This document shows, piece by piece, positions 51,300 to 60,313 of a DNA stretch of 64,000 nt. Source of the DNA: Psychromonas sp. SP041 (GTDB lineage: Bacteria > Pseudomonadota > Gammaproteobacteria > Enterobacterales > Psychromonadaceae). Each line of letters opens with the position of its first letter. Position 1 is the first letter of the stretch. A program made the position numbers and the translations under genes. A model generated the notes under the pieces. It saw nothing but the letters and a program-made list of their open reading frames with translations, was not told the DNA's origin and made no database searches. The stretch lies in the NCBI RefSeq assembly GCF_000470315.2, contig NZ_CBRF02000002.1:124001-188000 (forward strand). Direction: 5' to 3'.

Positions 51300-51706
51300 A
51301 TTCAAATCTCCTTATTGTCTTATTGTATGAAGAATAGTGCTTATTAATAAATTATGCAATATAACAGTTTAGACCATGCGTTGAAGTATCTCCGTATTGG
51401 TTTTATATCTATTAATTATCGCTTTTAATATAACTAAAGCACTTTATTTAGCACTTGATTCTTTGTCCTTTAGTTATCATTTTTATTTATTTTCTTGCTA
51501 AAAAATCATTCACTGATCTATTCTTTTTATCTTAAGTCGATATAAAGAATACTTTTCTCTAATTTATATCAGCAATAAATCTGATATTAGTTATGTCTTC
51601 AATTTATGATAAATAATTGAATTAAAAAGAGGGCTGCTAAGGTCTTTTAATAATAACGATATCCAGTAAGTTTATTTAATTATACTTAATTTATGAAGAC
51701 CAATAC
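51300..51706. other. 407-base AT-rich spacer between divergent genes
   Basis: It separates the CBS gene (minus) from the RND exporter operon (plus) and should hold both promoters. AACTAAAG and CTTTAGTT near 51432-51476 can pair, but I see no terminator, gene or recognised operator. Confidence 0.45.
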
Positions 51707-53899
51707 ATGACCTTTAGCTACCTGACCACCACTGTAACGACGCGTTTTAGTTTCTTTTTTTGGTTACTATTATGCATTGTTGCGTCTATGGGACTAGGGC
51801 AGCTGAAGTTTGCAGTAGATTATACGAGTTATTTCTCTGAAGATGATCAGCGATTTAATCGCTTTCGAACATTTCAACGTGACTTTGCTCAAGATGATCA
51901 ACTGGTGATTATTATTGAGTCCAAACAAGATAATAATATTAAAAAACATTTGCCGTTTATTAAAGACCTTACTTCTGCTTTATCTGATCTGTCTTTTATT
52001 AAAAAAGTGGGCGGTTTTAAAGAAAGTTACTTTAATCCATTATCTAGCGCATTACCGGTGAGAGGTAAACAAAACCCTGCATTAACAGAGTTTGTTGCAA
52101 CGGATAATAGTGCCGTGTTATTAACTCTCTCCTTCAATCAGCACGATGCAGTCTCTGATTTTTTAACTCAATTAAATAGCACGAGGGATTTAATTAATCG
52201 TCAAATGACGCAATATGATCCTAAATTAGAGGTTTACTACTCAGGAGAGCTCGCACTTAATTGGCAATATGCTGAGGTATTGAAACATGATTTGATCTGG
52301 TTCTTACCCGGATTAATACTTTTACTCTGTATTATGTTGTGGCTAGTGATACCAGAAAAGTGGTGGATAGTTGGCATTGCAAGTTCATCATTTGTGGTTT
52401 TGATTTGTACACTGGGTTTAGCTGCATGGGGGAATTTTACTATTGCGGCTATTAGTGCTTTTGTCCCTGTCATTATTATTGTATTAAATGTGGCTTATGC
52501 AATGCACTTGTATTTTGATTGGCGTAACGCATGCGCTAATATCTACGGTAATACATCCTCTGATAGTGTGCTTAATTGCGATCATAAACAAGTTGCTTTA
52601 ACCGCATTAATAACGTCGATGAAACGTAATATTAAACCTTTATTTTGGGGAAGCATAACCACTGCTTTTGGTTTTATTCTATTAAGGTTTAGCCCATCAC
52701 CCCCCATCCAAGACTTTGGTGCAATGGTTGCTTTTGCTGTACTGATTAGCTTTCTTGTTAACTATTCTGTTTTAATTACCTTTGCTCGTTTAGCTCATTA
52801 TAAAGTAATTTCAATTATTAATTTATCGCACTTTTGCGGACATTTATATCGGTTAGGTTGGTATTATCGCCGGGCTGTGTTGATTATTGTTGGAACATTG
52901 ACGTTGCTGGCTGCAATTAGTTTAAGTCAATTACGTTTTGATGATGATGCGGCTAATTATTTTCCTACTGATAATGTATTTAGTCTCTCTAAGCAAGTAA
53001 TGGAAACAAAGTTTAATGGGATAAATAATATAAATTTTGTTGTTGATACTAATACTGAATTAGGTATTACTGATGCATCCTATATTAAAAAAATTAATCA
53101 ATTTAATCGTTTCTTAGCAAAGCAAGATGAAGTTATTAAAGTACATAGTATCGTTGATTGGCTTAAATGGTATGGGGTAGGGCAACATCAATTTAAGCAA
53201 ATATTAACCGGTAATACGATACAAACGTTAGGTATTGAAAGACTGGTTAATGTAGACAGCAGCGCTAGTTTACTTCGAGTTAATCTTGTACCAATGAAAG
53301 CCAGTGAACTTATTGATTTTGAAGATAAAGTCTTAAGTTATTTAACATCAAATAATTTACATACATTGATTTCACCTCCGCTTAGTCAACAGCTTGTGTT
53401 TGCTCATTTAAGTCGTGAAAATTCATGGACTATGTTGAGTTCATTTATAGCGGCATTATTACTGCTTTTGACCTTGTTAATATTTCTAAAACGCTCGTTT
53501 AAATTAGCTTTGTTAGGGTTATTGGCGAACATGCTTCCGCTTGTGTTGGTCTTTGGATTTTGGCAATTCATTGGAGGCAGTTTAAGTTTAGGGTGTGCTG
53601 TGGTGATGGGGATGATTTTAGGCATTATTATTGATGATAGTTTACATTTATTATTAAAAGTGAGTGAGAGTGAGTCAAGTGAAATAGATTCTACACTTAA
53701 TGGATTTCGGGAGGTAATACCTGCTATTACTTTTACTAGTATTTTATTAGTTTTAGGGTTTTCTTTAGGTCTTAATTCAGATTTTTTCCCTATTATTGAA
53801 TTAAGTTTTCTCTCTTTGTTAACTATTTTTATTGCTTGGTTGTTTGACTTCATTGTATTGCCCGTTTGTTATCGTTTGGCAATGCGAGGTGAACGTTAA
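51707..53899 (+). CDS. RND/MMPL-type exporter
   Basis: A 730-aa inner membrane protein with the two-fold RND layout: a first helix (about residues 14-32), a periplasmic loop (about 33-195), a block of five helices (about 196-365), another single helix (about 392-410), a second periplasmic loop and a last helix block (about 575-725). ADDAVNYF-like DDDAANYFPTDN follows the fifth-block helix. This is the HAE3/MMPL subclass that moves lipids or hydrophobic compounds, not the large AcrB type. It is the first of three overlapping genes; the TAA stop shares a base with the next ATG. The substrate is probably what the two enzymes downstream make. Confidence 0.85.
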   Translation: MTFSYLTTTVTTRFSFFFWLLLCIVASMGLGQLKFAVDYTSYFSEDDQRFNRFRTFQRDFAQDDQLVIIIESKQDNNIKKHLPFIKDLTSALSDLSFIKKVGGFKESYFNPLSSALPVRGKQNPALTEFVATDNSAVLLTLSFNQHDAVSDFLTQLNSTRDLINRQMTQYDPKLEVYYSGELALNWQYAEVLKHDLIWFLPGLILLLCIMLWLVIPEKWWIVGIASSSFVVLICTLGLAAWGNFTIAAISAFVPVIIIVLNVAYAMHLYFDWRNACANIYGNTSSDSVLNCDHKQVALTALITSMKRNIKPLFWGSITTAFGFILLRFSPSPPIQDFGAMVAFAVLISFLVNYSVLITFARLAHYKVISIINLSHFCGHLYRLGWYYRRAVLIIVGTLTLLAAISLSQLRFDDDAANYFPTDNVFSLSKQVMETKFNGINNINFVVDTNTELGITDASYIKKINQFNRFLAKQDEVIKVHSIVDWLKWYGVGQHQFKQILTGNTIQTLGIERLVNVDSSASLLRVNLVPMKASELIDFEDKVLSYLTSNNLHTLISPPLSQQLVFAHLSRENSWTMLSSFIAALLLLLTLLIFLKRSFKLALLGLLANMLPLVLVFGFWQFIGGSLSLGCAVVMGMILGIIIDDSLHLLLKVSESESSEIDSTLNGFREVIPAITFTSILLVLGFSLGLNSDFFPIIELSFLSLLTIFIAWLFDFIVLPVCYRLAMRGER

Positions 53900-54642
53900 T
53901 GAATAATCAATCTTCCCGTTGTTTTCCACTACCTAAAATAAGCCAGGCCGCATTAGACAAATTTATACTATCTGATAATGCTAATGGAAAAAGAATAGAG
54001 AAATGGATAGCCTTACATGCTAAGAATGTTAAAACATGGGAGATAACGGATCAATACGCACTCGCACATCTTATTCCTTTAATATTGTGCGGTGAACAAT
54101 CGGCTCAGCTTGTATTTAATCAAGAAATTAATCGTTTATTTAGTGAAAACCAAGACGATAATCAAACGATGATTAAAAGCTTACTGGAAGTGGAAGCTGA
54201 TGAGCATCGGCATGATCAAGCTTTACAAGCAATACTTAATGCGTTACCTATTATTGAAAATAAGCGTCATATTCAACGTCAAGCACAACGTTTTTATGCT
54301 CAACTTGGGCGTGGAGAAGACCGTTGTCAGCATTTTATTAAAATTGCCACTTTAGACGCTTGTGTAACGCAAGTAATGCATGAATTTGAACATTGCTTAT
54401 TAGGCGTCAATCATCCATTTTCTCACCTTTGTGGACTTATTAAAAAAGATGAAGCTAAGCATGTTTATGTCGCGAGACATCATGCTCAAGCTTTAGGTGC
54501 CACCTCTGCAATGTTTAGGAAAGAGCAACACTCGGTAAGTCATTTATTACATCAGTTACTCGATACTCAAGTTGAGCATTTTCACTTTTTGGGTGTAGAT
54601 TTAAATAAAATATTCACAAATTTGGAGAGAAAATGGCAGTAA
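53899..54642 (+). CDS. Ferritin-like di-iron protein, putative oxygenase/oxidase
   Basis: A 247-aa soluble, mostly helical protein. I do not recognise a named family, but the spacing of acidic and histidine residues matches a four-helix di-iron site: Glu66 (CGEQSAQ), Glu102-x-x-His105 (ADEHRHD), Glu162 (HEFEHC) and Glu185-x-x-His188 (KKDEAKH). That is the E / ExxH / E / ExxH order of ferritin-like oxygenases and oxidases. It has a GAGGTGA site, overlaps the exporter by 1 base and the KAS III gene by 10 bases. A role in oxidising an acyl-derived substrate is inference. Confidence 0.72.
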   Translation: MNNQSSRCFPLPKISQAALDKFILSDNANGKRIEKWIALHAKNVKTWEITDQYALAHLIPLILCGEQSAQLVFNQEINRLFSENQDDNQTMIKSLLEVEADEHRHDQALQAILNALPIIENKRHIQRQAQRFYAQLGRGEDRCQHFIKIATLDACVTQVMHEFEHCLLGVNHPFSHLCGLIKKDEAKHVYVARHHAQALGATSAMFRKEQHSVSHLLHQLLDTQVEHFHFLGVDLNKIFTNLERKWQ

Positions 54643-55682
54643 CTTTTGCCCCGTACGACCTAAATTTACTCGCAATTAGCGCTGTATTACCGCCACAACA
54701 TGTTACTAATCAACAACTAATTAGTGCATTAGAAACATTGTGTGGAAAATCTGCTGCCAGAAAAGCAAGTATCATTGCTAAACGATTAGGTATTAAAGAA
54801 CGCCATTTAGTACGTGATTTAACTAAACCTTTAAGCGAATGTTTACCTTCGAGTATTGATATGAGTTTAACTGCATTAAATGATGCATTAACACAATCGA
54901 ATATTCCTGTTGAATCAATAAGTTATCTACTTAGCCATACTTGCACTCCTCATACTCAAGTACCTCCTAATGCTGCTTGGGTTGCTGACCAAATGGGCTT
55001 AATCAGCCCTTATCTTGAATTACGTCAAGCTTGTACTGGCTTTGCTAATGCGTTGCAAATAGCTAGTGCGTTTAGTGCCACCGATTCTCGACCTATTGCC
55101 ATTGTAGGGTGTGAGACTGGATCAGTATATTTTGATATTAATGAACAGTTTATTACTACCTCTCAAATGGTTAATTATATGCAAATGGGGGATGGGTGTG
55201 GGGCTGTGATTGTTCAAACTGCTACAGACCCAAGACAACTTATAAGCGATATTTATATTGGACAGATTGGGCATAATAAACAACCAGGCTTTTATCTAGA
55301 TGGTGGTTCAAATACAGTTGGAACAGGTAACATGGCTCGCTTTCATCATAATACTCAGGCCGTTAAAGATAATGGTGAACAACTATTTGAATTAGGCTTA
55401 AAAGCAGTATTATCTCGTGGTTATCAGCTTGATGACTTTCGCTATATTTTACCGCATCAAGCCAATGGTCATATTGATTTGATGATGGCTAAGAAGTTAG
55501 ATGTACACCCTGATAGGATCGTTAATGATGCACAAGTTCTTGGGAATTTAGGGTCCGCTGCAATATGGGTTAGCTTAGCAAGATTAGTTAATTCAAAAAA
55601 ATTAAATGCAGGTGATAAAGTATTGGTGTTAGGTGCTGAAGCGACTAAATACCTTTATGGTGGTTTTGTTTATACTCATTAA
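54633..55682 (+). CDS. KAS III-like beta-ketoacyl-ACP synthase
   Basis: A 349-aa thiolase-fold condensing enzyme of the FabH/KAS III group. The catalytic triad is recognisable: Cys134 in RQACTGFANAL, His275 in LPHQANGHI and Asn305 in VLGNLGSAAIWV. The sequence after the Asn is atypical for housekeeping FabH (usually GNTSAAS), and no fab genes are near, so it is probably a specialised enzyme priming or condensing acyl chains for a secondary product. GGAG lies 5 bases before the ATG. It is the last gene of the exporter/di-iron/KAS III operon. Confidence 0.88.
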   Translation: MAVTFAPYDLNLLAISAVLPPQHVTNQQLISALETLCGKSAARKASIIAKRLGIKERHLVRDLTKPLSECLPSSIDMSLTALNDALTQSNIPVESISYLLSHTCTPHTQVPPNAAWVADQMGLISPYLELRQACTGFANALQIASAFSATDSRPIAIVGCETGSVYFDINEQFITTSQMVNYMQMGDGCGAVIVQTATDPRQLISDIYIGQIGHNKQPGFYLDGGSNTVGTGNMARFHHNTQAVKDNGEQLFELGLKAVLSRGYQLDDFRYILPHQANGHIDLMMAKKLDVHPDRIVNDAQVLGNLGSAAIWVSLARLVNSKKLNAGDKVLVLGAEATKYLYGGFVYTH

Positions 55683-55968
55683 TTTATACGCCCGTTACGA
55701 TTCAATGTTAAAAATTCAGCAAGCGGTGAAGTGAACAGATTCCAGGCAAAAAGAGGAAGATCTAACGGATTAAATCGACACTTTCTAACAACGAAGGTCT
55801 TTACTTCGCAGTTTGCCCTTTAGGTCGTTAGCTGGAAAGCCAACCCTACGTTGCCACCTTCGGTAAGGACTCGCCATTGTTATCATGTTGCGCCTTGGTT
55901 TGGAGTTCAAACTAACGAATGAACAATGAACAATGAACAATGAACGGCAACAGGTATAGGCATAATAA
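55683..55968. other. Unexplained, less AT-rich block with a 7-bp tandem repeat
   Basis: This stretch after the KAS III gene is visibly richer in G and C than its surroundings (roughly 55735-55900) and holds short complementary words such as CGAAGGT and ACCTTCG. It ends in ATGAACA repeated three times or more (about 55919-55944). I see no open frame or known RNA. It may be a remnant of a mobile element or an unrecognised structured RNA. Confidence 0.4.
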
Positions 55969-56128
55969 TACCGATTACATTAAATATGTTATCTAAATTT
56001 TGCGCTGGAAAAACAGTTCAATTCAAGGCGTAAATTGATGTAAATGGCTGTTCCCTTTACGAAATTTATAACGAGGAAGTGGGCTGTTTTAACAAGTAAA
56101 ATAGATAAGCTATTTATTGTGATTGGTA
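55969..56128 (+). mobile_element. MITE-like inverted-repeat element, family 1, copy B
   Basis: A 160-bp element with ends TACCGATTACATTAAATA and (reverse strand) TACCAATCACAATAAATA; 22 of the outer 27 bases match. TAA flanks each side (55966-55968 and 56129-56131). Inside, GCGCTGGAAAAACAGTT, CAAGGCGTAAATTG, TGTTCCCTTTACGAAATTTA and AAGTAAAATAGATAAGC are shared with copies A and C. It is in the opposite orientation to copy A at 10405. Non-coding. Confidence 0.82.
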
Positions 56129-56362
56129 TAAATTTTGAATGACTCCTTTTCCTTTTGATATTTAATTAATAGGCTTAACGCTCACCCAATGAGGTTGTAA
56201 ATCATTTCCTTTCATTTTTAGCAAGGCACCATGGCGTTCCTTTTAATATAACCAAAAATTATTATAATGATAATTAATCATAATTTTATATTTTCAGTGG
56301 CAAGCGTATCTTATGGCTTATGGAAATAATTAAACACTTCTCATCATGCCAATTTACATTAA

Positions 56363-56521
56363 TACCGATTACATTAAATAAGAGATCTAAATTTTGTGCA
56401 GGAAAAATGACTTAGTTTAAGGCGTAAATTGAGCTAAATGGTGTTCCCTTTACGAAATTTACAACGAAGAAATAAGTTATTTTAACCAGTAAAATAGATC
56501 AGTTAATTAGTGTGATTGGTA
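56363..56521 (+). mobile_element. MITE-like inverted-repeat element, family 1, copy C
   Basis: A 159-bp copy in the same orientation as copy B, 234 bases downstream. TAA flanks both sides (56360-56362 and 56522-56524). It is more diverged than A and B (GTGCAGGAAAAATGACTT in place of GCGCTGGAAAAACAGTT) but keeps the GTTCCCTTTACGAAATTTAC block. The spacer between B and C (56129-56362) is AT-rich with no gene. Confidence 0.8.
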
Positions 56522-56522
56522 T

Positions 56523-56687
56523 AAATATAGAATCTAAATTTTACGTCGATAAGGCATCAATTTAAGGTGTAAATTGATGTCTTTCGAAGATTAACTTCGC
56601 TAATTGATGCTGCATTTGCAAAATTTACAACTAACTAGCGGCTTTTTTAGTTAAAAAGTAGATTTGAGATTTATTGTAATGGGTTTA
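56523..56687 (+). mobile_element. Degraded MITE-like element, family 1, copy D
   Basis: It is joined head-to-tail to copy C and lacks a proper left end: GAATCTAAATTTTACG, AAGGTGTAAATTGATG, AAAATTTACAACTAACT and TTTATTGTAATGGGTTTA follow the order of family 1. About 30 bases with a CGAAG-ATTAA-CTTCG hairpin are inserted in the middle. It ends about 65 bases before the reductase start, so it may hold part of that promoter. Confidence 0.62.
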
Positions 56688-56751
56688 GAAGAATAATAAT
56701 TTCAGACAATGAACTATTTAAGATCCAATGGCTTTTTTAAAGGTAAATATA

Positions 56752-57849
56752 ATGACTGACTCACTATTTCAACCAATCCAATTAGGTAAATTTTCATTAA
56801 GAAATCGTATTGTGATGCCACCCATGACACGCTCTCGTGCAACTCAACCTAGTAATGAAGCGAATGACATCATGGCTGAGTATTATTCACAAAGAACAGG
56901 GGCTGGGCTTATTGTGAGTGAAGGCACACAAATCTCTGCATTAGGTCAAGGCTATGCTTGGACACCTGGTATTTACAGTGAAGCACAAATTGCGGGTTGG
57001 AAAAAAGTAACCGATGCAGTACATGAAAAGGACGGTGTAATGTTTGCTCAGCTTTGGCATGTTGGTCGTGTTTCACATCCAGACAATACAGGTGGAGTAC
57101 AGCCTATCTCTTCTTCTGCTTTGAAAGCAGATAACGTTAAAGTTTTTGTTGATAATGGAGTGGGTGCACCAGGCTTTGTTGATGTAGCCACACCGCGTCA
57201 AATGACTAAAGCGGACATAAATAATGTTATTGAAGAGTATCGTCAAGCCGCACTAAATGCGATAGAAGCCGGTTTTGATGGTATTGAATTACATGCTGCC
57301 AATGGTTATTTAATTAATCAATTTATTGACTCTAATGCCAATAATCGCACCGATGAATACGGTGGAAGTATTGAAAATCGTTTACGCTTTCTTGCCGAAG
57401 TGGTTGCTGCAATGGTTGAAGCAATCGGTGCAGGACGTGTTGGTGTACGTTTAGCACCGTTTACTTCATTAAATGGGACGGTTGATGAAACGCCTGTTGA
57501 AACTTACAGCGCAGCTGCGGCATTATTGAATACACATAATGTTGTGTATATTCATATTGCAGAAGTGGATTGGGATGATGCGCCAGAAACACCATTATTA
57601 TTCAAAGAAAATGTACGTGCGGCTTATCACGGTATTTTAATTTATGCTGGTCGTTATGATGCTGAAAAAGGTGAGCAGGCATTACGAAGTGGTTTGGCAG
57701 ATATGATTGGTTTTGGACGTCCTTTTGTGTCTAATCCAGATTTACCAAATCGTATTAAACATGGTTATCCTCTAGCCTCCCATAACCCTGATACTTTATT
57801 TGGTGGAGCAGAAAAAGGTTTAACTGATTACCCAGAGTATGATCAATAG
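56752..57849 (+). CDS. nemA: Old yellow enzyme family ene-reductase (NemA-like)
   Basis: FMN-dependent NAD(P)H ene-reductase that reduces activated C=C bonds, N-ethylmaleimide and nitro-compounds. Typical segments: PIQLGKFSLRNRIVMPPMTR, VMFAQLWHVGRVSHP, ELHAANGYLINQFID with the His-Asn substrate pair, NNRTDEYGGSIENR and DMIGFGRPFVSNPDLP. The start is the ATG 56752 (MTDSLFQPIQL), with AAAGG 8-9 bases upstream; an ATG 24 bases earlier has no ribosome binding site. At 365 aa the size is right. Regulation by a NemR-type repressor cannot be seen; upstream are MITE-like repeats. Confidence 0.9.
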   Translation: MTDSLFQPIQLGKFSLRNRIVMPPMTRSRATQPSNEANDIMAEYYSQRTGAGLIVSEGTQISALGQGYAWTPGIYSEAQIAGWKKVTDAVHEKDGVMFAQLWHVGRVSHPDNTGGVQPISSSALKADNVKVFVDNGVGAPGFVDVATPRQMTKADINNVIEEYRQAALNAIEAGFDGIELHAANGYLINQFIDSNANNRTDEYGGSIENRLRFLAEVVAAMVEAIGAGRVGVRLAPFTSLNGTVDETPVETYSAAAALLNTHNVVYIHIAEVDWDDAPETPLLFKENVRAAYHGILIYAGRYDAEKGEQALRSGLADMIGFGRPFVSNPDLPNRIKHGYPLASHNPDTLFGGAEKGLTDYPEYDQ

Positions 57850-57884
57850 CTTTTTATAACGACTACCTGATAACGATTACCTAA

Positions 57885-57927
57885 TAACGACTATGTAACT
57901 TCTAGATAGTCGTTACTAGCCTTATTT
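57885..57927 (+). terminator. Probable terminator after the ene-reductase gene
   Basis: TAACGACTA (57885-57893) pairs with TAGTCGTTA (57907-57915), followed by a broken T run. Two more near-copies of TAACGA(C/T)TA precede it from 57857. It lies in the 308-base spacer 57850-58157, which shows no gene. Confidence 0.5.
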
Positions 57928-58157
57928 TCATCTCTACTTAACTTATTTGTAATCTATTTATAGTCCATTCGCTATTCACTTCTTCATTTCCTTTAAGTTG
58001 TTGTTAACTTCTTTTTATTGATTATTACTTCCTATATCCCTATTTGGATAGTTTTTTAACTTGTTGATTTTATATCAATAAAAAGTTGGATTTAATATAT
58101 TGTATAAAATACAATACGAGTGATTATCATTTACTTTAAGGTGTAAAATAGAATTAT

Positions 58158-60038
58158 ATGGATATTAGATTAACGAAAGCTTTTGTACTGTGTTCTGTTG
58201 CTGTTTTAACGGCAGCTTGTAATGACACAACGACTGAAGAAGCAGTAATAGTGAGTGGGCAATTAAATGTGCCTGTTTCAGGGGTAAATTATCAAACAGA
58301 TACGCTTTCTGGTACGACTGATGAATTAGGTTCATTTGAATATCGAAATGGCGAGAGTATTACCTTTAGTTTAGGTGAATATAGTCTTTCGGCTGTTGAA
58401 GCTAGCGATCAAATAACGTTGGCTTCTTTAGTGGGAGAAGAAAGGTTTCAAGAAACTCAAACGGTTAAATTATTAAAAGCGATGATCGCGCTTGATGATG
58501 ACGACGATGTTTATAACGGACTAACATTGGATACGACTGGGTTAAATGAGGCGAGTGCTGAGTTTGCTAGTATTTCTGATATTGAATACTCAGAGATTAC
58601 CAATGGATTAGGGGACGCTAAAGTTTATGCTTATTTGAAATGGATGAACGTTGATAACACAATCATGATGTCTGCTGGCAACCACCATACTCTAGGGTTA
58701 TCGGCTGAAGGAAAGCCTTTTAGTTTCGGTGAAAACTATGCGGGTATTGTTTATGCAGAATCACCTAGCCGTTATTGTGGTAGTGAGTTACGCAATAAAT
58801 TAGGTCGTGAATCTGACCAAGATCTTGAGCCTGGTACTGAGCTTGATGAAGAAGGCAGAGATACTTTAACCGATGAAGAAAATGAATGTTATATCGAAGG
58901 TAATATTGCACGCCAATACGGCCTTTATAATGCAAATTCTGGTTGGATGACGTTAACTAATGACACTTTAACGTTCAACAGCGTTTCTACTGATCAAGTT
59001 GATGGTGCGTTAGTGACTAGCGAAGGGAGATTGTTTGTTTTCGGTCCCAATTATAGCGGTGAGCTAGGGACTGGCAATGAAAGTCCTGTTACAACACCTG
59101 TTGAAGTGATTTTACCCGATGAAGAATTGGCTGTTTATGCAACGTCAGGGACATCCAGTAGTTATGTTGTTACACGTTCAGGGAAAGTCTATTCAGCGGG
59201 TGGTAACGGCAACCTACAATTAGGTCGCTCAGAGGAGTCATCTGACGATCAAAATACGTTTGGTTTAGTACTTATTCCAGAAGATGAAGTGATTGTTGAT
59301 GTTGCAGTACGTGATCATCATGTTTATGCCTTGACTGAAAATGGTGATGTCTACTCTTGGGGAAATAACTCAAGTAACGGTGAGCTTGGTGACGGCAGTG
59401 TTAGTGTGGATCGTTCGACCCCATTAAAAATATTAGAAGGTAAAGATATTATTGCTGTTGAAGCTGGAGCTGATTTTGGCTTAGCGGTAGATAATGCGGG
59501 TACAGTTTATGGCTGGGGCTACAACGGTTTTGGTGCATTAGCACAAGGTACACCGACAGTGAGCGGTACTATTTATAAAATATCTGATATTGAAAATATA
59601 TTAATACCTGAAGTGATTGTTAACTTGTCGACAGGATCTGATGCTATGGGAAGTGACCGAATTATAGGTTTCCAAGGTGGAAGTCGTAATGCGCAGGCGA
59701 TTAGCTTAAATGGTGATGTTTACTCTTGGGGTGATATGGGAACAGGTTATTTTGGTAATGGTTATGAGGTTGATGAATCAGGTATCGAACGTCAAATCTC
59801 TATTCAACCAGTCAAAGTCGCTGATTTAGATGCACCTTTTATTGTTTCAATAAGTGCAAATACCTCTAGCCACTTTGCAGTAAGTGAAGATAATATTGTT
59901 TATGCTTGGGGCTCTGGTAGTGATGGTCGATTAGGTGTTTCACAAGATATTTGCGCAGAAGACTCGCTTAGCTTGTACGGCGAAGAAGCCTCATCATCTG
60001 TTTGCTATACACCGATTGAAGTGTCAGTAACGCCTTAA
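58158..60038 (+). CDS. RCC1-repeat lipoprotein
   Basis: A 626-aa exported lipoprotein: the signal peptide ends in the lipobox LTAAC (Cys21). An N-terminal beta-rich region (about residues 30-165) with GTTDELGSFEYRNGE is followed by RCC1-like propeller repeats (about 170-620), each with the SWGxNxxGxLG-type core: SAGGNGNLQLG, SWGNNSSNGELGDG, GWGYNGFGALAQG, SWGDMGTGYFGNG and AWGSGSDGRLG. Bacterial RCC1 proteins are surface or secreted and usually of unknown function; here the location and a strongly acidic composition suggest a cell-surface binding role. It stands alone, followed by a terminator. Confidence 0.88.
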   Translation: MDIRLTKAFVLCSVAVLTAACNDTTTEEAVIVSGQLNVPVSGVNYQTDTLSGTTDELGSFEYRNGESITFSLGEYSLSAVEASDQITLASLVGEERFQETQTVKLLKAMIALDDDDDVYNGLTLDTTGLNEASAEFASISDIEYSEITNGLGDAKVYAYLKWMNVDNTIMMSAGNHHTLGLSAEGKPFSFGENYAGIVYAESPSRYCGSELRNKLGRESDQDLEPGTELDEEGRDTLTDEENECYIEGNIARQYGLYNANSGWMTLTNDTLTFNSVSTDQVDGALVTSEGRLFVFGPNYSGELGTGNESPVTTPVEVILPDEELAVYATSGTSSSYVVTRSGKVYSAGGNGNLQLGRSEESSDDQNTFGLVLIPEDEVIVDVAVRDHHVYALTENGDVYSWGNNSSNGELGDGSVSVDRSTPLKILEGKDIIAVEAGADFGLAVDNAGTVYGWGYNGFGALAQGTPTVSGTIYKISDIENILIPEVIVNLSTGSDAMGSDRIIGFQGGSRNAQAISLNGDVYSWGDMGTGYFGNGYEVDESGIERQISIQPVKVADLDAPFIVSISANTSSHFAVSEDNIVYAWGSGSDGRLGVSQDICAEDSLSLYGEEASSSVCYTPIEVSVTP

Positions 60039-60124
60039 CTATTAACTATGAAGTATAAAACATAAAAGTACCAAAGGTGGAAAGCGAAAGTTTGCTACCT
60101 TTTGGGCTATACTTCTAAATTATT

Positions 60125-60162
60125 AAGACCTATCAGTCATTTTTTATTGATAGGTCTTTTTT
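60125..60162 (+). terminator. Terminator after the RCC1 lipoprotein gene
   Basis: AAGACCTATCA and TGATAGGTCTT form an 11-bp stem followed by T. A second, weaker hairpin (CCAAAGGT with ACCTTTTGG, about 60072-60105) lies between it and the stop. Confidence 0.9.
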
Positions 60163-60313
60163 GCTAATAGGCTTTTTAATAGTACTTTTTTATCGTTCTT
60201 AGCTATTCATTCTTTATTTAAAATTGCAGCAGTACATAGAATTCTCTACACTTTCCTACGCTATGACTAAATCCCCAACCGCTCTTAATAAATAAGCTTA
60301 AATAGGAAGTAAA

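Noticed and set aside
53404-53853. 149-codon frame antisense to the RND exporter
   Set aside because: It is fully inside the exporter gene; Asn/Lys-rich composition mirrors the hydrophobic codons of the sense strand.
56263-56281. Fur box between the MITE-like copies
   Set aside because: TATAATGATAATTAATCAT scores 13 of 19 but lies in very AT-rich sequence with no gene start nearby.
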